Shown piece after piece: positions 10,535-20,597 of a stretch of DNA of 64,000 bases (position 1 is the first letter of the stretch; every line of letters starts with the position of its first letter). The DNA is taken from positions 11,896,743 to 11,960,742 of the forward strand of contig OY821772.1 in the NCBI GenBank assembly GCA_963682175.1. Reading direction: 5' to 3'. The notes beneath the pieces are model-generated. The model ran no database searches. It had not been told where the DNA came from and saw only the letters and a program-made list of their open reading frames with translations. The position numbers were made by a program, and so were the translations under genes. Source of the stretch: Triglochin maritima. Its lineage: Eukaryota; Streptophyta; Magnoliopsida; Alismatales; Juncaginaceae.

Positions 10535-12511
10535 ATGGTTAGCCCAAAATCGCAACCTCATACTGGGAATGGATCGTCGGAACCTTCAGAAGTTAACGGT
10601 TCAGCTCTCTCATTGGAGATGAAAATGCAAGCAGCGCATATTCAAGAATCGAATCCGTCTGTCGTAGTCACTTTGGACCAAGAAAAGATCCAGGATAGTT
10701 CCACTGCTGAAGTTAATGATGGGACCAATACCACAACAAAAGTTAGTGGGCGGATGGAATTCGCTGAAAGTGGCAAGAGTAGCATATGCAGAGGGAGCAC
10801 TAGCACTGATGTCAGTGATGAGAGCACTTGTAGCAGCATTAGTAGTGGCATCAACAAGCCTCATAAGGCTAATGATTCACAATGGGAAGCCATCCAAGCG
10901 ATCCGTGCGAAAGATGGGAACCTTGGGTTGAACCATTTCAGGTTGCTTAAGAAGCTCGGTTGCGGTGACATCGGTAGTGTTTATTTATCAGAGCTCAGTG
11001 GTACCAAGTCTTACTTTGCCATGAAAGTAATGGACAAGGGGTCTCTGGCGAGTCGCAAGAAGTTGCTTCGGGCTCAGACTGAACGCGAGATATTGCAGTC
11101 CCTTGATCACCCTTTCCTTCCGACATTGTACACTCACTTTGAGACGGATAAGTTCTCGTGCTTGGTGATGGAATTTTGTCCAGGCGGTGATCTGCATACG
11201 CTCCGGCAAAGGCAACAAGGGAAGCATTTTCCAGAACATGCTGTGAAGTATGAACCTCATCTACATTCATCTGTTTTAATGTCATTTAAATTGTTTGTGA
11301 TAATTCATGAAAAACTGTGGTGGCAAGATATTTCTTGCTTGGGTTTTTGGCTATCACCTGGGACTAGCCCATCAATGAGATTCTTGAAGTGGAGTAATCA
11401 AGAGCAGATATCAGGTCCCAATAAAGCAAGTCACACCTTTATGTTTAAGAGTAGGGTACAAAGATTTTAATAAATTTTTTAATGATATATTGTTCAGGCT
11501 ATATGTAACCCTTTTTAAGGTTATGCTAAAAACCATTTTCAGATTGACTTTGTTATATTCTAAGACGTATGGTTATCATGAAATACATGTAGATGATTTT
11601 TGTGATTTTCTCAATGCAGGTTTTATGTGGCAGAAGTTCTTCTTGCTCTAGAATACTTGCACATGCTTGGCATCATATACCGCGATCTTAAGCCGGAGAA
11701 TGTCCTTGTGCGCGAAGATGGGCACATTATGTTATCGGATTTTGATCTTTCCCTTCAATGTGAAGTTAATCCCACGTTAATTAAGTCTTCGAGTCTGGAT
11801 TCCGATTCCTTACGCAAGAACGGTCCTGCTTATTGTGTGCAACCTGCCTGTGTCCAACCTTCTTGTATCCAACCTTCTTGTGCTGTTCCCACTTCGTGCT
11901 TCTCACCTCGCTTTTTCTCCAAGTCAAAGAAGGACAAAAAAACTGATAAAAAATCTGAGCGCAAGGCGAAACCGGAAATGGGAAACCAAGTCACTCCACT
12001 GCCCGAGCTCATTGCTGAACCAACCGACGCCCGCTCCATGTCGTTTGTCGGGACGCACGAGTACTTGGCCCCAGAGATCATCAAAGGTGACGGTCATGGA
12101 AGTGCAGTGGATTGGTGGACTTTTGGGATTTTCTTGTATGAACTTCTCTTTGGTAGAACACCCTTCAAGGGATCAGGGAACCGAGCCACGCTTTTCAACG
12201 TTGTTGGTCAACCCTTGAGGTTCCCTGAATCACCGGTTGTTAGCTTCTCGGCGAGGGACTTGATAAGAGGGTTACTCGTGAAGGAACCACAACATCGTTT
12301 GGCATTCAGACGAGGGGCCACGGAGATAAAGCAACACCCTTTCTTCGAGGGTATCAATTGGGCATTGATACGATGTGCAGGTCCTCCAGATATCCCCAGA
12401 CCTATGGAGATAGTGAAGCCCCCTCCTCCCACCGCATCCTCGAGTGAAAAGATTGGTCCGGTTGTCGACAAGAAAGGTTCCAATAACTATCTGGAATTCG
12501 ATTTCTTCTGA
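10535..12511 (+). CDS. AGC-VIII serine/threonine kinase, D6PK-like
   Basis: Two exons, 10535-11247 and 11620-12511, joined by a GT-AG intron (donor GAA/GTATGA, acceptor TGCAG/GTTTT), give 534 aa. The first ATG follows an in-frame TAG at 10520. The N-terminus (1-130) is serine/threonine-rich and non-catalytic. The kinase domain shows a glycine loop GCGDIG (142-147), the ATP lysine K164, catalytic D260 in [11 protein letters not shown] at 278-280 in place of DFG, a basic insertion before [12 protein letters not shown] (APE at 388-390), and a C-terminal EFDFF. DFD plus the long insertion define plant AGC-VIII kinases, and the order matches the D6PK/PK5 group. Members of that group phosphorylate PIN auxin carriers at the plasma membrane, and the terminal FDFF is a PDK1-docking (PIF) motif. 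That role here is inferred from family. All catalytic residues are present. Confidence 0.93.
11248..11619 (+). other. Intron of the kinase gene
   Basis: A 372-bp AT-rich intron with GTATGA donor and a TTTTCTCAATGCAG acceptor. It splits the lysine codon before FYVAEV. Frame is kept (713 + 892 nt = 535 codons including the stop). Confidence 0.9.
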
Positions 12512-13318
12512 ATTCACACAATGTTGATATCTTCTATAGCCAACAGAAGCCTTCTTCTCTGCATTGTGTTGATCATCGATAAGAAAGGACTGGGAACTAT
12601 CTAGTATCTAAAATATGATTTCTTCTGATTGTTTGAGTGCAATGTGGATATCTGTATTGTCAAAGGTACGTGTAGAATCATTCCATGGGCTGAACTTTGT
12701 TTTCCATATAGCTTCTAGATCTTGGGTAGGCTTGTCTATCCAGATTTTGTCTTGGAACAAATAGGGCTATGTTTTGATTTAATTTTGTCAATATCCTAGG
12801 TTTCTTGTGTTCTTATTGAAGCATGATTTACTTTTCTAGCGGTTGAGTTTTGGTTGTCATTTTAGTTTGTAATTGTGTTTTGCAGAACACGACAAGTGTT
12901 TTGCATAAAGCAGAATTCATTTCGTAATTATCTCAGTTAATATTCTTATTTACAACTCAGCAAGTTTTGAGGTTTGAGTTTTCTTAAGAGGGGTACCAAA
13001 ACTCTATTTCAAAATTGAATACCGAAACATTTAAGCATGTGGTTGGAGATTTGGATATGAAACACGTGAAGTTTTGAGATTTTCAACTAATCTAAAAACG
13101 TTGAGATTCGAACTTAAAACTCAAGTTATCCAAACATATTCAAAGTGTTTGCTATTTTTATGATAAAACTTTAAGGAAAAAACTAAAGCTTGTTCTAAAG
13201 AATTGGTTGTGAACTTAGCCTGTTTGGATGGGAGGGGATTCGGCTCCCCGACAGTGTAGAAGCGGCTACGAAGAGGTAATCCAAACGCTGATTGGATCCC
13301 GGGGAGCCTGGCTTCAAG
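12512..13318. other. 3' flank of kinase gene, no gene
   Basis: Presumed 3' UTR and spacer. A stretch near 12560-12630 partly repeats the end of the coding region (AAGAAAGG, AACTATCT, GATTTCTTCTGA), a small local duplication. No other gene is seen. Confidence 0.4.
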
Positions 13319-15321
13319 TGTGAGATCCTAATCCTAATTGGATTTTAATGATTGTTTAGGTGGTGATTAGGTGGAGTTTGGAGTGGACGACTGAGATTGA
13401 GTGGAGTTGAATGGATGATTGAGATGAGAGGATGAAAGGTATAAAGGTGGAGCTCTCTCTCTCTCTCTCACGCCTCTCTCATTTCTTACTCTCTCTCTCT
13501 CCCTCAGTGTTGTGCCCCGACAAGGTTAGTGGTGTTCCGGCGAGAGGTGTTGAGCTCCGACGAGGTTGCGGTGAGTTCGTTGTTTTGCTAAACCCGTTCC
13601 GCTTGCTTTGGTTCTCTCTCTCAACCCGCCTCGTTTTCAGTTGTTGTGGTCGGTGTGGAGATTGACGGAGGTGGAGGTGTGGATGTGAATCAGGAAGGAG
13701 GTGTGATTGTATTTTGGGGGAGAAGTGCTCGTGGAAGCGTCGTCGAGGTTCTTCGAAGGTTTCTTCGGACCTTCACGGTATGTCAAACTTGTAGTAGTAG
13801 CTCACTACTATTGTGTGAGTATTTGGAAGTCGACGGTAGGTCGAAAGACTCGTCACAAGCAAATATGCAGCAATTTACTGCTGGATCGGTTGACCGGTTG
13901 GTGCAAACGGTCGACCGTTCCTAGAGAGATTTTGGGACGCTGCCTCGTGCCGGTCGAACGATGCCCTTGGGCGGTCGACCAGTGGTGCATTTGAGGCAAG
14001 CCTGATTGGTTTCGGTCGAACGTGATCCATTTGTCGTTCGACCGTGTGCACTGTTGTAGGTCGGTTGGGGCGTTGACCATCTAAACAGTCGACCACCTGT
14101 TTGACTAGTTCGACCGATGACTTAAGTTAAATAGTGGTTCAGTCCGACCGATAGTGGTTCGATCGACCGGTGTTGTTGGGTGAGGTGGAGGATTTTACTG
14201 GTGGAATTCGGTCGAGCGAGAGTGCTCGGGGGTTCGACCGGTTGATTAAGTTGAGCGATGGTGTATTTTACTGGTGAGTTTCGGTTGAACGGGTCCCCTT
14301 TGCCGTTCGACCGATTGGTCGTTATCTTCGTTGAACCTAAGAGGTGACCTTCTAAACGGTCGAACGGTCCCTGACTTTGGTTCGACCGAACGTGTGTTGT
14401 TGGTGGGAATTGTTTGACCAATGGAGTGCCGGTCGAGGCAATTGCCCTGTTTTACTGAGATTCGGTCGACCAGGACTCTTGGTTCGGTCGATCGTTTGTG
14501 TCCAGTTTTGCACTTTGGAGGTGTGGTTGTTGTGGTCGTCCGTGTGAGGCTAGTTGTGGTGCCGATGTTCTTCCGGCAAGTGTGCTAGTGAGCACGGGTG
14601 TTGCGGTGGTTGGGTGAAAAAGCCCTGGAGCCCTGTAACTGTTGTGAGAGCTTCGGTTGGGTGAAAAAACCCTGTAATCCAGTTAGTTTGTGCGGGGTTG
14701 TGTGAAAAAGCCCTGGAGCTCCGTAGTGTGTTCAGGTTGGGTGAAAGAGCCCTAGAGCCTGAGCATGGACCGCGTGATAAGGATTGAGTGAAAAAGCCCT
14801 GGAGCCCTTAGACATTAGGGTTGGGTGAAAGAGCCTTGGAGCCATGGTCGTGTCGTGGTAGCTGTGGTTGGGTAAAAAAACCCTGGAGCCCCGTAACTGT
14901 TTGTGAGTGTTGTGGTTGGGTGAAAAAGCCCTGGAGTCCAACTTTGTTGTTTATGTTTTTCTTTGTTGATAGATTTTATGCTAGAGTGATCCAGTTTCAT
15001 GCATGGTAGAGTTTGACATACGAGGTTTCCTTTTGGAAACTCAGGCATTGGTGCATGTTTGCTTTTCAGGATGTGATCAACGTCAGGGGGTTGTGACCGA
15101 GGAGAGGAGCGCAGCTACTAGATCCTGTTTTCTCTCATTTTGAGGTCAGAGTGATTACTTGTATTCTGTTGTATAGTCTTTTGATGTAATTACACTTTTG
15201 AAATACTCGGATATATATATTATATATGTTGGTGCACATGTCTCCTTGTATTTGAGTAATATCCTTTGTTTGATTGTATGTTATAAAATTTTAAATTCTT
15301 TCGCTGTTTGAGGATGTTACA
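13319..15321 (-). mobile_element. Solo LTR, TGTAAC family, inverted copy
   Basis: On the minus strand this 2.0-kb unit begins TGTAACATCCTCAAACAGCG (at 15321) and ends near GGATCTCACA (13319). It contains the family's conserved block (about 15020-15110, CTCCTCGGTCAC followed by ATGCCTGAGTTTCC), a minisatellite, a GGTCGACC cluster (about 13884-14500) and CT runs near the tail. Flanking pentamers TCAAG (13314-13318) and CCAAG (15322-15326) agree at four of five bases, as expected of an old 5-bp target duplication. No internal coding region is attached. Open frames within it are not genes. Confidence 0.75.
14605..14940 (-). repeat. Minisatellite in the LTR, GGGTGAAAAAGCCCTGG
   Basis: At least seven imperfect units of about 45-60 bp, each carrying GGTTGGGTGAAAAAGCCCTG followed by GAGCC and a variable spacer. 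The same repeat type sits at the equivalent place in the LTR at 40927 (41308-41760), but not in the copies at 58 or 38151. Confidence 0.8.
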
Positions 15322-15326
15322 CCAAG

Positions 15327-15554
15327 CCCGCAACCTGACGCACCTTTTCTGCATGGACGGAGAAACTCGGTTGATGAGCCTCTTGTGTAGCTCCCGAGCA
15401 GGTTGGGTTGTGCGGGTTTGTTTTGGACGATAAAACTCCCGCTAAATTGTGGTTATTTTGCATTTTATCCCACGTTAGCCATTGAAATTGGGCTCAATTC
15501 AAATGTTAATTACAATCACCACCAGGTCAAAATTACAGATCATGCCACTGGCTA
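15327..15554. other. Spacer between solo LTR and MULE
   Basis: About 230 bp between the LTR flank and the proposed left target duplication of the MULE. I see no gene here. Confidence 0.4.
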
Positions 15555-15563
15555 TTAGTAGAT
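15555..15563. repeat. Candidate 9-bp target duplication, left
   Basis: TTAGTAGAT, immediately left of GGGAAATG. The identical nonamer occurs at 24570-24578. Nine base pairs is the target duplication length of Mutator-like elements. Confidence 0.55.
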
Positions 15564-15657
15564 GGGAAATGTTTGTTGAACGCTTCGCGTCACGGACGCT
15601 GCAAACCCAGTCAGCAGAATGGCTGATGTGGGCAACCCAGTCAGCAGACGCGGCTGA

Positions 15658-15749
15658 GTTCGCTCTCTCCCCAGAAACAATTTCTTTGTTTAGTTTATTT
15701 TTCGTTCGCTCTCTCCCCAGAAACAATTTCTTTGTTTAGTTTATTTTTC
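15658..15749. repeat. 46-bp exact tandem duplication
   Basis: Two adjacent units (15658-15703 and 15704-15749), each starting GTTCGCTCTCTCCCCAGAAA and ending TTTATTTTTC. It lies in the 5' region of the transposase gene and may hold promoter or leader sequence. Confidence 0.85.
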
Positions 15750-15893
15750 GTTTCGTACAAATTTCGCCATCCCTCGCCATCCCTCATTAATGCGTCTCAA
15801 ATCACTCCATTCTTTCGTCCTATTTCTTCCCTTCTCTTTATTAAATTCATTTTTTTCCGGACACACACATCATTCATTTTCTTTAGTTACTAT

Positions 15894-16013
15894 TTATTCC
15901 GGATAGTTGGAATACTTATTCCGGACAGACGGAACACTTATTCCGGACAGACGAACTACTTATTCCGGACAGACGGAACACTTATTCCGGACAGACGAAC
16001 TACTTACTCCTGA
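15894..16013 (+). repeat. 22-bp TTATTCCGGACAGAC array 1 (5' flank)
   Basis: Five units, mostly 22 bp, of the form TTATTCCGGACAGACGGAAC, starting about 310 bp and ending about 190 bp before the transposase ATG. The same core recurs in arrays at 17172, 19126 and 22761. Confidence 0.9.
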
Positions 16014-16203
16014 TTTTTTGTTGATGTTGTTTTATTTTCCCGATGCGTCCACCATCGCATTTAATGCTTTTCAAATCAGCACGTCCTCCGTCTTCTTTCT
16101 TATTGTTTGGCGCGTCACGGAGATACAAATATGAGTGTCTAGGTTATTCCGATCCTACGAACCATTCCTTCTTCTCTCCTTCCTCCATTTTTGTTGTACT
16201 GTA

Positions 16204-18873
16204 ATGGCACTCGTAAATGTGTCCTCACAGCCGGCTCCTGCCTCCAACGTCCCTCAAGTGATGATGAATTTTCCTTCCTTCGAAGAAGCCAAAGCATTTT
16301 ACGTTTCATACGCCGATTCCTGTGGTTTTGGTGTGAAGATAAGGCAATCTCATTACGATCGTGGTGTTGTTATACGGGCCACTCTTACTTGCTCAAAGGA
16401 AGGTAATGCTCCCGGAAACCAAGGTGAAGGTAGACCGAAACATAGGTTATCCGGTAGGGTCGAATGCACTGCGCGGATTAGGGTCTCCGGTAATCCATCC
16501 AGAGGCTACGTAATTAACTACGTAGATCTCGAACATAATCACGCCATGCTGTCGGAAGACCAGATGCGCTTCCTCCGTCAAAAACGATCCGTCCCGGAGT
16601 CCGCCAGAGCACGCATTTCGTGCAATGATGCTGCCGGTATATCTGCCGCCAAGACCATGCAATCTTTTGTGGTCGAAGCTGGAGGTCACGATAAATTGTC
16701 TTTCAACGAGCGGGACCTAAGGTTATTTATTCTCCACTTAACCTGGTTGAAGTTACGCATTTAGCTTTGTCATAAAAATTATGTTTCGCAGGAATGTTGT
16801 GAACGAGGTTAGAAACCTCAAAATGGGACCAGGAGATGCGCAAGCTATCCAAGATTATTTCATCAGGATGCAGAAGAATGATTCCCGCTTCTTTTACGTA
16901 ATGGATATGGACGACGAAGGCAGACTACGAAATGTGTTCTGGGCCGACAGTCGGTCTCGAGCTGCTTACTCTTACTTTGGAGATGCAATATGTTTCGACA
17001 CAACATACATAACAAACAAGTATGACATGCCTTTTGCCCCATTTGTGGGGGTAAATCACCACTACCAGTCCGTCCTACTCGGTTACGCACTCCTCTCTTC
17101 CGAGACGACACAAAATTACATTTGGTTGTTCCAAACATGGTTGACGTGCATGAACGGTACGTGTTTTATTTTGTCCGGCTTTGTCCATTTTACGTTGTGT
17201 GCCTGTCCGGTTACTCCCTTACGTCTGTCCGTTTTACGTATTTTGCTCGTCCGGTTTATCCCTTACGTCTGTCCTGTTTACGTCTTTTGCTCGTCCTGTT
17301 TACCCCTTACGTCTGTCCGGTTTACGTATTTTGCTCGTCCGTTTTATCCCTTACGTCTGTCCGGTTTACGTATTTTGCTCGTCCGGTTTATCCCTTACGT
17401 AAGTCCGGTTTACGTTTTTTGCGCGTCCGGTTTATCCCTTACGTCTGTCCGGTTTACCCTTGACGCCTGTCCGGTTTACGTCTTTTGCTCGTCCGGTTTA
17501 TCCCTTACGTCTGTCCGGTTTACGTCTTTTGCTCGTCCGGTTTACCCTTGACGTCTGTCCGGTTTACGTTATTTCTGTCCGGATTAACATATGTTTTTAT
17601 CTTGATCGCTTTGTGTGCAGATACAAGCCCCCCGGCGATCATAACAGACCAATGTGGCGCCATAGCTTCGGCTGTGAGGACTGTGTTCCCTGAAGCGCGG
17701 CACAGATTTTGTATATGGCACATAATGAATAAGGCCCCTGTGAAGCTGCCCAAGAAGTACCGGGAGCATACGTTGTTTGACCTCAACAACTGTGTATTCG
17801 ATTCCAAGACTCCGGCAGAATTCGAGCAGAATTGGCAGGGATTTCTAGATGATTTCGAGTTGCACGACAATAATTGGCTCCGATCCATTTATGCAATTCG
17901 AGAGCACTGGGTACCTGCATTTTCGCGGGATTGTTTTTCCGCCGGAATGGCATCAACCCAGAGAAGTGAGGGTATGAACGCCTTCTTCGATAAGTACCTC
18001 ACATCAAGGACGACACTTAAGCAGTTCGTTCAACAATACGAACTCGCACTACGCCACAAGTATGAGAAGGAAGCTCAGTCTGATTTCGATTGTCAGCATA
18101 AGGCTCCGCAATTGATTTCGAAATATCCATTCGAGAGGCAATTGAGCGAGTTGTATACGGTGGGTGTCTTCAAGAAGGTGCAGTTAGAAATTGGGAAGAT
18201 GATGTACTGCGACATCAAGGATGAGTTCAACGAGGACGACACATTGCACTTCAACGTGACCGAACATGTATTGACACATATCCTCCCATTGTCGAAACGG
18301 TTCACAGTGCAAATTAGAGATGAGAAGTGGGTATGCGATTGCAGAATGTTTGATCACGTCGGTATCCTATGTTGTCACGTTTATGTTGTTATTGCCCGAA
18401 TACGTCCAAACGCGTTGCTCCCCGAGTTTTACATCGTCCACCGATGGAGGAAGGATATCCGAAGGAGCTATGGAGTCAAGTTTCCTCTTCAAAGCGGCAT
18501 AACGGGGAACGATGCGCTTCGTCGCCACGACGACATAATGGGTCGTGCGCTTTGGATCGCCGAGGCCGCTTTCGACTCAAACGACAGATATCTTCAGGCG
18601 GTAGAGGCACTTGAGTTGCTTAAGGAACGTATGCAACGACCTGATCCTGTGTTCGCTGGTACATCCGTTCTCAATCCGGATAAGACAATACGGAAAGGCA
18701 GACCGCCGAGCAAACGACGGATTTCTTTGTCTGAGAAAATAATTAAAAGTAACGTTAAGAAAATCAACAGGAAGAAGGCTCTACCCCCGTTACACCCTGC
18801 AGCACCCAAACCGGGGGATCACGATTTCGATGACTGGGACATGAATTTGCATTACGAGGGAGTTCCTCCTTGA
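16204..18873 (+). CDS. FAR1-related MULE transposase
   Basis: Three exons (16204-16721, 16792-17156, 17621-18873) with GT-AG introns (AG/GTTATT...CGCAG; ACG/GTACGT...TGCAG) give 711 aa with frame kept. The start is the first ATG after an in-frame TGA at 16132. An N-terminal FAR1-type zinc finger shows C63, C88, H111 and H113 (ending EHNH). The MULE transposase core has the DDE candidates D242 (CFDTTY), D304 (IITDQ) and E411 (RSEGMN). A SWIM zinc finger follows with C533, C535, C545 and H547, and the basic tail (about 650-680) ends in a GDHDFDDWD acidic end. This is the layout of FHY3/FAR1/FRS proteins and of MULE MURA-type transposases. FAR1/FHY3 are domesticated transcription factors; the surrounding repeats and the partner gene favour an element-borne transposase here. 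All diagnostic residues are intact, so it may be active. Confidence 0.9.
17172..17585 (-). repeat. CCGG-repeat array 2, fills transposase intron 2
   Basis: Intron 2 of the transposase is almost wholly made of alternating 21-23-bp units GTCCGGTTTACGTCTTTTGC and GTCCGGTTTATCCCTTACGT. Read on the minus strand the unit is TAAACCGGAC, a variant of the TTATTCCGGAC unit seen elsewhere. Long open frames through it arise because the period rotates through all frames; they are not exons. Confidence 0.9.
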
Positions 18874-18905
18874 TTATTGTATTTGTCCTTGGTTGGAATT
18901 ATTCC

Positions 18906-19030
18906 TATGTAATTTTGTTGAAAGTCATTGTAATTTTGTTGAAAGTCATTGTATGTAATTTTGTTGAAAGTCATTGTATGTAATTTTGTTGAAAGTCATT
19001 GTATGTAATTTTGTTGAAAGTCATTGTATT
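18906..19030 (+). repeat. Tandem repeat in transposase 3' UTR
   Basis: Five units of about 24-28 bp carrying TAATTTTGTTGAAAGTCATT directly after the transposase stop codon. TGTAA-rich units could act in 3' end formation, but that is only a guess. Confidence 0.85.
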
Positions 19031-19125
19031 ATTGCATAAGATTCAACCCTTTCTTTGCTTGATCGTTTGTGAATTAATTTCTCATGGCGACAAATATATT
19101 AAGTAATTTTGTACCGTTGTATGTC

Positions 19126-20450
19126 TGTCCGGATTAAGTTAACAGTATGTCCGGATTAAGTTAACAGTATGTCCGGATTACGTAACATCAAAGTCCGGAT
19201 TAAGTGACCAGTATGTCCGGAATACGTAATTAGGCAGTCCGGATTACATTGTTTGTCTGTCCGGATTACGTTAATTTCTGTCCGGAATAAGTTACCAGTA
19301 TGTCCGGATTACGTTAAATCAATGTCCGGATTACGTTTTATTTATGTCCTGATTAAGTGACCAGTATGTCCGGAATACGTAATTTGTTTGTCTGTCCGGA
19401 TTACATTGTTTGTCTGTCCGGATTACGTTGTTTGTCTGTCCGGATTACGTTATATGTCCGTCCGGATTACGTATCATGTTTGTCCGGTTTAAGAATAAAG
19501 TGTGTCCCGAAACGGAACAAAAAGTTTGTCCGGAATAAGTGTATTTGTTGTCCGGAATAAGTGTATTTGTTGTCTGGTTTAAGACAAAAGTGTGTCCCGA
19601 AACGGAACAAAAAGTTTGTCCGGAATAAGTGTATTTGCTGTCCGGAATAAGTGTATTTGTTGTCCGAAATAAGCGTATTTGTTGTCCGGAATAAATGTAT
19701 TTGTTGTCCGGTTTAAGAATAAAGTGTGTCTGGAATAAGTGTTTTTGCTGTCCGGAATAAGTGTATTTGCTGTCCGGAATAAGAATAAAGTATGTCCCGA
19801 AACGGAACAAAAAGTTTGTCCGGAATAAGTGTATTTGCTGTCCGGAATAAGTGTATTTGTTGTCCGGAATAAGCGTATTTGTTGTCCGGAATAAATGTAT
19901 TTGTTGTCCGGTTTAAGAATAAAGTGTGTCCGGAATAAGTGTATTTGCTGTCCGGAATAAGTGTACTTGCTGTCCGGAATAAGTGTATTTGCTGTCCGGA
20001 ATAAGAATAAAGTGTGTCCCGAAACGGAACAAAAAGTTTGTCCGGAATAAGTGTATTTGCTGTCCAGAATAAGTGTATTTGTTGTCCGGAATAAGTGTAT
20101 TTGTTGTCCGGAATATGTGTATTTGTTGTCCGGAATAAGTGTATTTGTTGTCCGGAATATGTGTATTTGTTGTCCGGAATATGTGTATTTGTTGTCCGGA
20201 ATATGTGTATTTGTTGTCCGGAATATGTGTATTTGTTGTTCGGAATAAGTGTATTTGCTGTCCGGAATAAGTGTATTTGTTGTTCGGAGTAAGTGTATTT
20301 GTTGTCCGGTTTAAGAATAAATTTTGTCCAGAAACGGAACATTAAGTTTTTCCGGAATAAGTGTATTTGCTGTCCGGAATAAGTGTATTTGTTGTCCGGA
20401 ATTAGTGTATTTGCTGTCCGGAATAGGTGTATTTGTTGTCCGGTTTAAGA
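19126..20450 (-). repeat. 22-bp CCGG-repeat array 3, between gene ends
   Basis: About 1.3 kb of near-continuous TGTCCGGAATAAGTGTATTT units (22 bp), occupying the space between the 3' ends of the two convergent genes. The first 350 bp are looser (TGTCCGGATTACGTT types). A variant unit with TGTCCCGAAACGGAAC recurs near 19500, 19590, 19795 and 20015 (TGTCCAGAAACGGAAC near 20325), giving a higher-order period. Apparent 65-209 aa frames on either strand follow from the unit length (22 = 7 codons + 1) and are not genes. Confidence 0.95.
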
Positions 20451-20597
20451 GTATTGATAATTTATACATGTCCTTGTATTGATAATTTAACCCAACACCA
20501 AATGTCATTGTATTGATAAATCATTCAAATAGTCTATGTAATTTTAACATGTATACATGTATAACTTTGTAAAAAAAATTAAAACATCCAGAGTCGT

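Noticed and set aside
17122..17693. Long frames extending out of transposase exons into the TGTCCGG repeats
   Set aside because: They read through intron 2; the GT-AG joined model gives the expected FAR1/MULE protein without them.
19445..20508. Several 65-209 aa open frames on both strands with repeats such as TYSGQQIHLFRT
   Set aside because: They are produced by the 22-bp array; a 22-bp period cycles through all three frames and the array has few stop words.
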